Made by a program: the position numbers and the translations under genes
Shown: positions 12,178-23,500 of the stretch, in pieces
Layout: the number at the start of each line of letters is the position of its first letter
How positions within the stretch are numbered: position 1 is the stretch's first letter
NCBI GenBank assembly: GCA_037176885.1
Contig: JAWWNJ010000022.1
Location: 1,054,001 to 1,118,000 of the forward strand
Length of the DNA stretch: 64,000 bases
Source: Favolaschia claudopus
Taxonomy: Eukaryota > Basidiomycota > Agaricomycetes > Agaricales > Mycenaceae
Reading direction: 5' to 3'
The notes under the pieces: model-generated
Seen by the model: the letters and a program-made list of their open reading frames with translations, nothing else
Database searches by the model: none
What the model was told of the DNA's origin: nothing

Positions 12178-13320
12178 TCATTTCCACACACACAGATTTA
12201 GAGCCCGCTTCTTGGTTTTCGACCGAGTTTTCCTTTCAACCTTTTCTTCCACGGAATCCACGTCAACAACCTCCAGCGCGACCGCTTCTTGTTTCTGTTC
12301 TTCTGCTTCGGCCTTGAGCTTCAAGGCGGCTACAGCAGCGGCTACAACAGCAGCACTTGGTTGTTTCGAGTCATCCTCCGCCGTCAGATTTTTCAGCGGA
12401 CTCGGTCCCGAATCTCTGGCAGGCACAACCGCCCTCCTCCTCACAGGACCGGCCATCTTCACCGGCGGGGCCCTGATAACTCTCAGCGTATCGATATCCG
12501 CCACATACACATCCCTCCCCCCGTCCTTATTGATCTTCCAATGACTGATGGATATCTCCGCGCGGACAGTGGCGCCTCTCAGCGCCGATGCGTACGAGGC
12601 AGGGGGAATGAGGTTGCCGTTCAAGTCGTATGCGCGGATGCGGTTGACGCGGTGGGTGGACTCGGCCGCCATGTTATTGAGGGCGGCTTGTGCGGCTTCG
12701 CTTTGGGCGGGCCAATTGGCCAAGGGGAATTCGTCGTTATCCGGTTCTGTCTCTACCTCGTTTGACTCTTTTGGCTTATTACATCGATCAGCACAAGTCG
12801 AGCAAGAGATGAATGAAATTTCACGTACACTGAACAACACATGCCGCAACTTTATCCCCGTCTTCACTGTCTCCTCAGAATCGAATATCCCAACCTGTTT
12901 ATAGCCCTTTGTCTGCACGTTCGCCAGCAACTGCTCCAGATTGCTCAACGCTACTCTGAAGTCATTCGCAAGATCTGCATCGCCCTCGGGCGCGACCAAA
13001 CGACAATTGAGCTTCACGTCCGCAAATGTAGGGGTGTATGCGGTAGGCCCTTTCCAATACCCACAAGACGCGAGGAAGCAGTCGGTGGATGAGATCTTGG
13101 CGAATAGGGTGAGGGGGATGTGTTCGAGGCCGGATATGGTTTCGTTGGTGAGTGTGGTATCAGAGGAAGAGGCGTATTCGCGTGCAGCCTTTGCAGAAAC
13201 GACGAGCTCCTCCCAGCCTACAGACGCCCATGTTACGTCGTTGAGGAGTCGGGGGTTGCCGAGGTAATATTTGTTGGCGAGGAGGGAGGAACGGAAGGAA
13301 GCCCAGTCGATGGAGGGCAT
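12178..13320 (-). CDS. Hypothetical protein with Ala/Lys-rich charged C-terminus
   Basis: Single long reading frame from the ATG at 13318-13320 to a stop at 12178, 380 codons if unspliced. A likely 54-nt intron at 12775-12828 (minus strand GTACGT donor, AG end) is a multiple of three and has no stop, so spliced and unspliced forms are both open. The N-terminal half (MPSIDWASFRSSLLANKYYL...) is globular-looking with a GYWKGPTAYTP segment; the C-terminal third is a helix-prone Ala/Glu/Lys region followed by a basic RKTRSKTKKRA stretch that could be a nuclear localisation signal. No family recognised. It is divergent from the acyl-CoA dehydrogenase gene and head-to-tail with the phosphoesterase gene, 103 bp away. 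Confidence 0.75.
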   Translation of the reverse strand: MPSIDWASFRSSLLANKYYLGNPRLLNDVTWASVGWEELVVSAKAAREYASSSDTTLTNETISGLEHIPLTLFAKISSTDCFLASCGYWKGPTAYTPTFADVKLNCRLVAPEGDADLANDFRVALSNLEQLLANVQTKGYKQVGIFDSEETVKTGIKLRHVLFSVREISFISCSTCADRCNKPKESNEVETEPDNDEFPLANWPAQSEAAQAALNNMAAESTHRVNRIRAYDLNGNLIPPASYASALRGATVRAEISISHWKINKDGGRDVYVADIDTLRVIRAPPVKMAGPVRRRAVVPARDSGPSPLKNLTAEDDSKQPSAAVVAAAVAALKLKAEAEEQKQEAVALEVVDVDSVEEKVERKTRSKTKKRALNLCVWK

Positions 13321-14188
13321 AGCGAGAGAGCTATTTGAGGCGAGATAGAAGGTGGGGAGGGGGAAAAGTAGAGTTTACTTAACTTGAGCAGCTCTTGCCT
13401 TTAAATATCGTCGTTTGAGTGTGACTCGACACGAGGACACGGCATGGCGAGAGGCAGGTAGACATACACCGCAGACAGAGACACACTGTGCATCTGTCGA
13501 AGTTCGAGCACTGAATCGCAAGCAAGAATAGATTCGAGGGACAAGAATGCGAGATGGGAGACATGTCCGTGGAAGTAAGTAGTAATGGCATTGGCGCCAC
13601 TGAGCAGTGAGAGAAAGCTGTAGAGTTATCGCCGCCGCTGGATGTGCCAATGCACAGTAATGTGGCGGAATTCCATAGTATATATGTTGACGAGGGATAG
13701 ATATCATTTGCCGCCTCAGCAGCTGTCAGTACTACGCTCAGCCTCAGCGCAGTCTATCGTAGACTCGACACCAGTCGTTATTGACGGAAACACACCACGT
13801 CAAACGACTGTCTTTGATCTTTTCACCGTGGACTGGTTCGAGTCTAAGTCTATCGAGGTACAGCGACATCTTGCAATTCATGGTTTTCCTGAGATTCTTG
13901 TAGTCACAAGGGCTAACTTGGTATTTTGCCGCCCAGATATCGTTCGATTGAGTCCCTGAGGCCAACAACCAGCCCAGATTCATCGAATTCACAGCCATGC
14001 TCTCAGTCCACAAAAGTAGTTGTCGATGTCACGATTGGCGGTTAATGAGAGAGTCACTGGCCGTGACATATACTTGTACTGTTGACCGGGAGATCCGTCC
14101 GAGCTCCGAAGGGAAGAGTCTTAGCCTGTGATTTCTGCAACTCTCCTTGAATTTACAAACTCAACCCTCAACGCCGCCCACAACCACA
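13321..14188. other. Divergent promoter region
   Basis: 870 bp between the start codons of the minus-strand hypothetical gene and the plus-strand acyl-CoA dehydrogenase gene. It holds both promoters. The short open frames on either strand show no recognisable domain. Confidence 0.5.
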
Positions 14189-15921
14189 ATGCTCAGAACT
14201 ACAATACGCTCCCTCTCACGAAATGTCCTTCTTAAATCTCGGCCAGCGCTTCCCTCCAGGTATCTGAATTCGCTTTAAATTCACGGTTAGAACGCTAATA
14301 CTTGTTCGGGCAGGCTCTTATCCTCTTCCCGCCCCATCCTCTCCGACTCCGCCCCACTAAACTCATTGGATGTGTACACTGAAGAGGAGACCATGCTCCG
14401 GGACGCCGGTACGTTCATCCCTATTACCTGGTGCACTACTACACTTTTCTAATTCCAGCCCATGTAAACTGTTTCCCTCTATACTCACTCCTGATGAACA
14501 GTGCAACGATTCGCAACAGATGTTGTTGGCCCCAAAGTCCGTGAGATGGACGAGAACGAGCAGATGGATCCCGAAATTATCAAGGGGTTGTTCGAGCAAG
14601 GGGTGCGACCTTCAATCCAAATAATTCAATAACCTAATGACCGCTGTTGCAGCTCATGGGCATTGAAACCAGCGCTGACCACGGCGGCGCCGAATCCTCC
14701 TTCACCTCTGCCATCATTGTCATCGAAGAACTCGCCAAAATCGACCCCTCCGTGTCCGTCCTATGTGACGTCCATAACACCCTCGTCAACACCATCTTCC
14801 GGAAATACGGTACGAAGGAGCAGCAGGATAAGTGGCTACCTCAGTTGGCCGAATCGAAGGCGTGTTTCGTTTCCCCTCCATTTCTCTGGGTAACTCATAC
14901 AAAATTCATTCATGTAGCTTGGCTCGTTCTGCCTATCTGAACCCGCCTCTGGCTCTGACGCCTTCGCACTCCAAACACGTGCCAAAAAAGACGGCGACTC
15001 GTGGATAATCAACGGCTCCAAGATGTGGATCACGAATTCCTACGAGGCGGAGATTTTCCTCATCTTCGCTAATGTGAGTTCTCCTTGCTCCATCTATCTC
15101 CAATGTGCCATCAACTTTGCGCTCTAGATTGACCCAAGCAAAGGCTACAAAGGCATCACCTGCTTCGTCGCCACTAAGGACATGGGCATTCAAATCGCAA
15201 AGAAGGAGCAAAAACTGGGCATTCGCGCCTCTTCGACGTGCACCCTCAATTTCGACGATCTCAAAGTGCCCGCGGAGAATATTATCGGTGGGGAGGGTAA
15301 AGGATATAAGGTTCGTGCGTTCGTCCGTCTATTAACAAAAGCGTCTGACGATTCTTCGTAGATCGCCATCGAAATCCTAAACGAAGGTAAGCCAACCTCC
15401 GATTTTTGAGAATCACGAATAATCCAATATCTCACGCAGGCCGCATCGGCATCGCCGCCCAAATGCTCGGCCTCGCCCAAGGCGCCTTCGACAAAGCCGT
15501 CCCCTACACCTACTCCCGCCAACAATTCGGCCAACCAGTAGGCACGTTCCAAGGCATGGCCTTCCAAATAGCGCAAGCCGCAGTCGACCTCGAGTCCGCG
15601 CGGCTCCTCACGTATAACGCCGCGCGGAGGAAGGAAGAGGGAAAGAGCTTCACGAAGGAGGCGGCGATGGCCAAGTATTGGAGTAGTGTTGTTGCGCAGC
15701 GGGTCAGTGGGCAGGCGATTGAGTGGGCGGGGGGTGTTGGGTTTACGAGGGAGACGGGGATTGAGAAGTATTGGAGGGATTCGAAGATTGTGGGTGGTTC
15801 TTTCTTTTGCTTTTGTTGTCAGAGCAGTTGACTGACCACCATGCAGGGTGCGATCTACGAGGGAACGTCAAACATTCAGTTGCAGACGATAGCAAAGTTT
15901 GTCCAGAAACAGTATTCATGA
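14189..15921 (+). CDS. Short/branched-chain acyl-CoA dehydrogenase, mitochondrial
   Basis: FAD enzyme that oxidises short or 2-methyl-branched acyl-CoA to the 2-enoyl-CoA in mitochondrial isoleucine/fatty-acid breakdown, passing electrons to ETF. ATG at 14189 opens a basic, Ser/Arg-rich presequence ([18 protein letters not shown]) that looks like a mitochondrial transit peptide. Domains in order: N-terminal helical domain ([20 protein letters not shown]), [13 protein letters not shown], the FAD/substrate signature [42 protein letters not shown], then [19 protein letters not shown] and [14 protein letters not shown]. The C-terminal [15 protein letters not shown] holds the catalytic Glu found in short- and medium-chain enzymes. 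About seven introns; stop at 15919-15921. The match is closest in my memory to ACADSB-like proteins; chain-length preference is inferred. Confidence 0.93.
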
Positions 15922-16212
15922 TTACATTGGGATAAAATATAAAATACTGTATTATGGACAACGGAATATCATAATCGGAGGAAAGGAATCCCACAGCGAG
16001 TGAAAACCCGCCCGCAGAAAATCCACTTGCAAAGCTGCTTGGCATTGACAGGTTTAGCTCTCCCAGTTTTAAACCTTCCACCTCCTTCATAATGACGCTC
16101 AACCTACTGAACCGATCTCTCAACCCTCTCGAAGCGGTAGGATCTGCCCACAGTCGTTCGTGCGATGTAGCATTCGTCGAATTTTCTGCCCAGCTATCTA
16201 CTTCACTAATAT

Positions 16213-18198
16213 TCATTTTCGTCCACTGGGCTTCGGTTTCACCTTCCCCTGCCCTCCTCCTCCTCCACCTACCTTCCCGCCTCCCCCGCTTTTATGCGGC
16301 CTTTTCCGCGTCCTCCCACCCTCGCCCTTCAGCCCAACCTTCTCATCCGAACTCTTTCCCCTCATCCTCATCCCCTTCTTCTTCTTCTCCGCCCTCCTCA
16401 ACACCCTCTCCCGATCCGCCTTCTTCGCCGCCTTCCTCGCGTCCTTGTCCAGATGCGCGATGCGCGCGCCGAGCGCAGGGTCGCCTTTCGCGGCAGGGGT
16501 AGCGGGGTAACTGGATTTCGAGGGTGTTGTTGTTGTTTCAGTAGATTTGGATTTAACAGGAGAGGAAGAAGAGGCAGAAGCGCGACACCGCTGCACCCGC
16601 AACGTCCGCTTTGCGAATCTGAGCTTCTTCTTCCCCTCGTCCGTTTTGGTCAGTGCGAGGACTTCGTCGACGCATTCGCGGTCCTGAGAGGCGACGTCAA
16701 ATAAGAAGCAAAAGAAAGCGAAAAAACACCCACCAAAAACCTGACATACCCAAACCCCTTACCCAGCTGTGTCTCCCGATCGCGGATGAGGCGCACGTTT
16801 TGCACCCAGCGCCCGTTGTCATCATCCGCCGGCCCCCTCTCGCCCGCAACGACCCCCTCGAAAAACTCCCGCACGTCGCTCTCGGTGGATCCGAAATCGA
16901 GGTTGCCGACGAAGACGCTGAGTTTTGCGTCGACACCATTTGGCCCGGATGCATCGGCGGCGTCAGGCAAGCGCCCGCATAGATCCACCCTTAACGTCCG
17001 TTCCATGAACTGGCTTGCGTTGGCGGCGCGAGCGATGTGCAGGGCAGCGGTGTACGGCGTGTCGTCTTCTTCTGCTTCTCCCTCGTTGTCGTTGGAAGGA
17101 GGAGAGGGATGCGCAAGCACTACATACGCAGTAACGCTGCTCGCCTCAGGATGGAAATTGCCCTGTATGAACATAATCTTCTTCTTTTGCGCGGGGGTGA
17201 GGAATTCTTTCTTCGTTTCGCCCTCGGCATTGTCGTTCTCAGGATTGTCCTTCTGACGCCAGGTTGAGGCGCGCGTTGTAGCGTGGTTTGAGCCTGCAAC
17301 TGGGACGGAGTTGGCGGAGATGTTTTTTGGGAGAGACGAAGGAGTGGAAGAGGAGGGGGTAGAGAGGGAGGCGGAAGAGGTTGGGTCGCGGAAGGCTACG
17401 GAGCGGAAGCGGATGGATTCGATTTTGACGCGAGAGGAGGAGGGGAGGAAGGAGAGGATGTGGCGGGAGAGTTGTTTTCGTAGAGGCTAGAGTGGGTCAA
17501 TGATTGCATAAGATGAGACGTTGTAAAACACACACCTTTTTCTGGGCAACTTCCAGAGGTAAGCCACCGACGAAAAGAGTGCGGGCGTCGCGTTGTGCAG
17601 AGGTTTCATTATCTGGTACGACTTTGGGCTTTTTGGTGGCTTTGGCGCGGACGCGTTTTGTTAGGGATTCGTGGACGGGTGGGGGAGCGTCCGGGTCTGA
17701 GTCTTCTTCATCCTCTTCTCCTTCTGAGTTGGCGTCGGCTTCACTCTGACTTTCTTCTTCTACAGCATTCGTCGAGGGAGCGCCAGGCTTTTTTGAGAGA
17801 GTTTTGTTCAGGTATGCATTCTCCAAGTCCGAGTTATCGTCGGCATCAGATTCATTGTCGTCGTCGTCCTCTTCTTCGCTATCCACATCCACCACGGGTT
17901 CAACGCGATTAGGTTTCTTCGTCGACTTGGGCTTAGACGACGAGGCATGTACTGGTTCAGGCTTTGAACGCTTTTGCTTCTTGTCTGGCGGTGTTTGCAG
18001 AGGCGCCTCTGGTTTTCTCTTCCTCGGTGGGGGCGCAGAAGTTGTAGCCTTGGGTGCGGGCCGCGGAGCTGGCTAGAACGATGATAAGCCAGTGCTTCAA
18101 AATTATAGGCGGCTGAATACATTTGACTTGAACAAAGCATCGAGGTCTGCGTCTATTTTGTCTGGCGCTGCAGCAAGTAGCAGAGAAGATAGGCTCAT
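16213..18198 (-). CDS. NOP12: Nucleolar RNA-binding protein NOP12 (RBM34 family)
   Basis: Pre-25S rRNA processing factor of the nucleolus with two RRMs. Start ATG at 18196-18198 (MSLSSLLLAAAPDKIDADLD), stop at 16213. After a Pro/Lys-rich basic segment (PPRKRKPEAP, DKKQKRSKPE) and a long acidic Ser/Asp/Glu stretch, the first RRM begins with RTLFVGGLPLEVAQKK. The second RRM has KLSVFVGNLDFG (RNP2) and QLGKGFGYVRF (RNP1), then LRVQRCRAS, the conserved NOP12/RBM34 ending of the domain. The C-terminal exon is Lys/Arg/Gly-rich, a typical nucleolar tail. The gene is divergent from the BIG1-like gene across 252 bp and convergent with the acyl-CoA dehydrogenase gene across 291 bp. Confidence 0.92.
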
Positions 18199-18450
18199 TG
18201 TAGGACTTTTAGAACCTGACTAGTTTCCGGTCGATAAGAAAGCTAGTGAAGTTCAAGTCGTTCTCAAAAACGTAGACTGAGTGTTGATGGCGGGTCAGTA
18301 ACTTACATAATGCGTACGTGAGAGTGATAGGAATGATACGGCACCTGATGGCAGGCTTTGACGGATCAGGAGGTTCAAACTCAGCATCACTCCCACGGAC
18401 TTAGCATCACAAGCTTCACTTGACCATCGCTGCTGTTGACGACGTTCTCC
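18199..18450. promoter_or_regulatory. Bidirectional promoter of NOP12 and BIG1-like gene
   Basis: 252 bp separate two divergent start codons, so both core promoters must lie here or overlap. No TATA box or known motif stands out by eye. Confidence 0.5.
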
Positions 18451-19468
18451 ATGTCTGCCCGTTTGTTGGTCGTCGCAGCGCTGCTGCCGTGGGCTCTTGC
18501 TTTCTCTCAGACTTCCCCTCTACTGTTCTGGTCCTCCCATAGGTAACTGCAGCGTTTATCCGACGGAAATTGACCAGAAATTGACCGAGAACTGCTCATA
18601 CACCAGTTCAAGCACTCTTGACGCCCTTCCATCCAAAGCCCCAGACGCTTACTCTCTCTTGAATGCTCTGCTGTCCAACAACGACATCTGCGCACACGAC
18701 GCCATCGTTCTCGTCGACCAGCCTCAAGTACGAGTTTTCATTCTTCTCGCAACGACTGAATAATATCATTAAACTCTCCTGCAGCTACACGCCTCCGACC
18801 TCCGCACCCTCCCCTCCACCACCCACATCGCCCGTTCCCTCTCCTCCTCCCCCTCCGCCCGCCAATTCCCCTATGTCCCCAACCCCGCCCCGTTAGACAC
18901 CTCTGCCCTCCTCGACGCCGCAGCATCCCGCTGCAACTCGCGCTTCATCTCTTTCGCGCCAGGCCAGGGCGGCGTATCTTTCTCCGCAGACGCCAAACAT
19001 GTCGTTGCGTTGAATCTGCCCCCGTTGACCGAGACGGAGGCGCAAGAGAGGAAGGATGCGATGTTGAAATACGGTCCGTGCCCCCCCTCTCCTCCCGATA
19101 CCGGAACACATACTAACCCACATCCCAAAGACACCCTCCTCTCAACCGAACTCTCCTCCATCGCTTCCACCTTCCCTAACCACCTCATCATCTACACCGC
19201 CTCCGCCGCCTCCTCCCTCTCCCTCCACGCCAAACGCGCCACCCCTGCCAACGCTATACCCAGCACCTCAGCGAAACCCCATACGAAAGGCGGCATCCTC
19301 GCCCACTACCAACTCCTCACCCCAGGCATCATCTCCTCCCTCCTCGTCACCCTCTTCGTCCTCGTCCCTATCATCATGCTCGGGATCCAGGCTTTGGGCA
19401 GTATCCAGAGTTCGTTGAAGAATGAGATTCCGAAGAGCTTCGATGCGACGGAGAAGAAGAATCAGTAG
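18451..19468 (+). CDS. BIG1: BIG1/VOA1-type ER membrane protein (V-ATPase accessory family)
   Basis: Type I membrane protein of the BIG1/VOA1/ATP6AP1 superfamily, which acts in the ER in V-ATPase Vo assembly and, for BIG1, cell-wall beta-1,6-glucan. Exons 18451-18542, 18607-18727, 18785-19073 and 19131-19468 join in phase to 279 residues. A signal peptide (MSARLLVVAALLPWALAFS) is followed by SPLLFWSSHS, the usual start of the lumenal domain. Near the end, AHYQLLTPGIISS leads into one hydrophobic helix (LLVTLFVLVPIIMLGI) and the family's ALGSIQSS segment. The protein ends EKKNQ, where KKNQ fits a KKxx ER-retrieval signal. Family is clear; whether it is the BIG1 or the VOA1 orthologue is not, since basidiomycetes usually have one member. 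Confidence 0.85.
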
Positions 19469-20533
19469 AGGTTGGTTGTTTTGTTGTGCACACAATAATA
19501 ATATTGCTGGGAGAATAATATCCGTGATTCGTTGTCGATATCTTCGCCATTCGTCAGGATCGGGTTGCTTCATGACCACCATCATTGTACCATCGAGTTC
19601 TCAATTACGGGGCTGCTGGACTACTTGGTGGTTAATTTTCAGGGGCCGTTAAGAGACGTTGCCCAAGGCTAATGATATTTGGTTGGGCGATATCATGAAC
19701 TATTTGTTCCTCAACCTGGGGGATGCTGTTTCTCCTCAACTGCCTTTTTGTCGCACACAAATGAGGAATTTGTGCAGGTTCTGCAGAGTTTCGAAAGGGA
19801 GAATGTGGGCAGCACCAGAACATTTCAGCCTGGATCGGAAGGTTGGCGGACTCGGATAAGCTCACTGGCAGTGATTATATTGTGTATTTGAATTCAAACT
19901 GTGAGACGGTTCAATGTTATTTATTGCTCCTTGGACGACCGTGAAGTATGTGAGGCTATGCGAGGAACTGGTACCTGACTTCAGGCTGGAAGTCAGGCTG
20001 GTTCTGTCTGCAGCCTATTGGCGGTTCTTTAAGTGCGGGAGGTCAATGATTGGTTTGCGGGAAAGTGATAGAACTGAGACGGGCTATTTGGCTGTTCATA
20101 ACGGTGGACGTTCAAGTACCTAGCATACATTGTGAGGACACTTTGTGTATGCAGCACGAACCCCGGCCGTTCCCGGTCGGGACCTGGTGCCCATGATTAT
20201 CCTATCCTTAATATCGTCCGAGAAATCATATAAGTAGTAACCAACGCGCTACATTCGTTACAAACAGACAAACAACTGCAAAAAATAATGAATGGAGTGA
20301 GATACAATGTGTGCAATGCGTATGTAGATGGGTGAGCGTGATATACAAATGTAGTAGGATGTAGTTGAGTGCATGTGCGTAGAGGACCAGTGCAGGTGTA
20401 GCAAAGCAAGAAACGAAGCCGAAGGAGAAAACGCGGTAGAGAGGGAGATGAGGAAGAAGGGAAAGTATTATGCGCACCAAGAACGAAAGAAAATATGGCA
20501 AAGAACCAACAAAAAACAAATTGAAACAGAAAT
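19469..20533. other. Convergent 3' region between BIG1-like gene and MED13
   Basis: 1.07 kb between two stop codons on opposite strands. It contains only short open frames. A small hairpin (GCATACA at 20123 facing TGTATGC ending at 20152) is visible and could form in either 3' UTR. No gene is supported. Confidence 0.5.
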
Positions 20534-23500
20534 CTACAGAACACTCGACACCCCGTCCCGCCCCAACGCCCCCCGCATCTTATCCACCGCCGCAAGATGG
20601 AACGGCAGCGACGACGAACAACTATCCAAACCACCACCAAGCTTCCTCCACCGCGCAGCACTTAACACCGCCAGCTCATGAAAATTCTCCGTAATCTCCG
20701 CGTGCAGCTTTGATATGCTGCTGTTCGCAGCGTGAGGGTCAGACGGCTGGGGGAACACAGCCAAAAGGTTAACATGCATTACCGTCGGCGTGCTCGCGAC
20801 AGACTGCGCGGGCACACGTACGAGTAACGCGGTGGAGAGCGGGCGGAGGGGGAGGGGGTACGGGTATTCTTGATGGACGCTACTACCTGTGCTGCTGCTG
20901 CTGCCTGGTCCCCCGGGAGTATGTAGCTGCGACTGCGGCGTTGACACGGTCAGATCTACTACCTCAGTGGAGGGGGTGGCAGTGGTAGGCGATGACGCGC
21001 AAGACGGCGTCGATTCCGGTACGAAACCCAACGTCAACCCAAGATCCAGAGGCGTAGGCGGCAGTGCGAGGGAGAGAGTTCGTTTAGGGTAGATGGCATA
21101 GGTGGTGGAAGAGACGTCGACGAAGAGGGTGGGTGTCTTGATCGACGAGGAAGAAGGAATTCGGCTCGCCAATGGTTTCATAGGGAGACTGGGATGTAGT
21201 TTGTTGTTGGATGATGGCGTGCTGCTGCCGCTCACAGAAAGAGGCGCTGCGGGCGTAAATGCGGTGATTGCCTTGACCTGATTGTCATGCGGAAGGAACG
21301 TCCAAGGCGCGTCTGGTTCTACCGACAGCAGACTGACATGCACATCGGAGAGTGCCGTGCAGTTCGGTACCGCCTTCGCCAAAAATGACATCCAGGCTAT
21401 AGAAACAAGAGCTCAGCAAGTGAAGGTACTCTCATAGGAAAAAGAATTGGACACACCATCAAGGTCAACAACACTCATCGCTCCCAACTTCGAAAACACA
21501 ATCCTCCACGAAACACTCGCCCTCTTCGCAAACCCACACGCAAAATCCCAAACCTTCCTGACAGCATACTCCGCATGTGTGAACGTCTCCACCTCCCCGT
21601 CCTCCCCATCCGGATGTGGAATCTGCGTCTGCGTCAACCACACAGCTAAATCATGGGCTTCTCCTCTCTGATCTACACAGGCACACAAAATCCACTTTCC
21701 GCATTCACTGAAGCTGTACCCAACATGCAGGAAAGTGCCCGCGTCGACGACATCCAACGGCGCATTTGTTCGCTGTACGTATTTTACTGTGGCGGGTAGG
21801 GGCGAACGTGCGAGGGTGTAGGCTGGGTCGTGGAAGTATCTCCGGAGAGGCTCGCCATGCTCAAAGAACCGCCGTGACATGACCCGTTCGACGGGCTGTA
21901 AGATTCTGTCGTATGTAGAATAGCACACGGCTTCAAAATCCGCTGATTGAGCGACGGGATTGGAACTGCTCGAGAATGCAACGAGGACATCGGGCACGAA
22001 TTGGAATATACTTTGGAACTCTTCGTGCGCTTGCAATGCCTTCTTGGCGGCGGAGAACATTTGGCGTAGAAGAGGCGACGCGAGGGACATGGTCGAGTGT
22101 GGCGTGACCACGTAAAAGACTACATTGGATCGAGAGGGAGCAGTGAGACCGGCGACGAAAGCGGCTAGAAACAATGGCATTAGAAACAACGTATCACGTA
22201 GATACATGAACTTTCGCACCCAAACTCTTACGGAAAGTAGAGTCAAACCGTATCGACAACAGGCCGTCCTTGACACAGAGTTGGTGGCTTCCCGGGGTCA
22301 GTGTGCCTAGATGCTTGCTCTGATTCAATGTCAGCTCGAATGAACGACTGTAGACGAAAACCGAAAGGCTCACCTTGTAGATCGCAATAGTCTTTGTTAG
22401 CCAAGCCTCTGCAAGCTGCTGTCGCGTATCTCCATCGTCCTCGAACAAAACATAGACAATCGCATCCTTTCGCCCGCCCCGAGGTGTGAGACCAAGCTTT
22501 TCCCAGAACCTCAACGCGGTAGGGAGAATTTGGATCACGGAGTTTCCCTTCCCAATGGATATCATAGGAGAATCTAATACTCGAAGAGCTTTGGTGGGCG
22601 AGGAATCGCTCTTGGGTGATGTCGAATTGCTCTTGGCCAGCACAACCTCCAGACCAAACAAGGTCTCGACATCAAGTGGGCCTTGAACGTCCGGGATCCG
22701 ACCGAGGAGTTGCGCAGCGGTCTTGACATCCGTAGGCCAAACTGCATCTTGAGAGGCGATTGCCTTTGCTCCCAGATTGACTACATTCGTCCGCCACGCC
22801 TCAGCCCAAACACAGTTCTCTACGACTTCCTTTCCGACGGCAAAAGCAGCTGCTTCGAGGGATTTGGATTTCTCGGATGCGGCGCCGAGAGTGGCCGCGG
22901 GTGAAACGGGAGTTGGTACAGATGCTGAAGCCACGGTCATGGTGGTGATGTTGGTCGGTGCAACTGCTGCCCCAGGAGGACGAAGCGGCGTGCTAAGTGG
23001 AAGAAGGTGTGAGTGTTGAAAATGTGTGTGTAGGAGAGAAGGTCCCAGAGGAAGATATGCCGGAGGAGGTGTAGATGGACGCGACACCAATGGACTGTCC
23101 TCTTCCATCTCCTCGTCCTCATCTGATTCCGGCTCCGATCTGGCCTCCTCTTCATCATCATGTTTCCCTTGCTCCCAATCTTCGTGTTCCCTGACCCATG
23201 CCGGGGACATCTTACTGCTCCGGCCATTCAACATCGTAGTGGTCTTCCGCTTGACGCCAATCAACTTCCGGACCACCCCAATCCGCGGGTCAGTCTTGAG
23301 AGCATATTTAAAACGCCAACCATCCTGCGCAGGGGCATCCTCATACAAAGTCTCATCGTCACTCTCGGGCGGTGGACTAGGAAGCGCAAACTTGCCGACA
23401 ACGTACTTGCCGTCTGCAACTCGATGACTCTGCGCAAAAGGAATCGGGTCGAATATCCCGAACGAAAGCCCTGAGCTACTAACACGTCGAACCAAGGCAT

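Noticed and set aside
15743..16216. Minus-strand frame after the NOP12 stop
   Set aside because: It overlaps the 3' end of the acyl-CoA dehydrogenase gene on the other strand, has no domain, and its start overlaps the NOP12 stop codon only by chance.
20123..20152. Hairpin as a possible transposon end
   Set aside because: Arms are only 7 bp, with no target-site duplication or second copy nearby.
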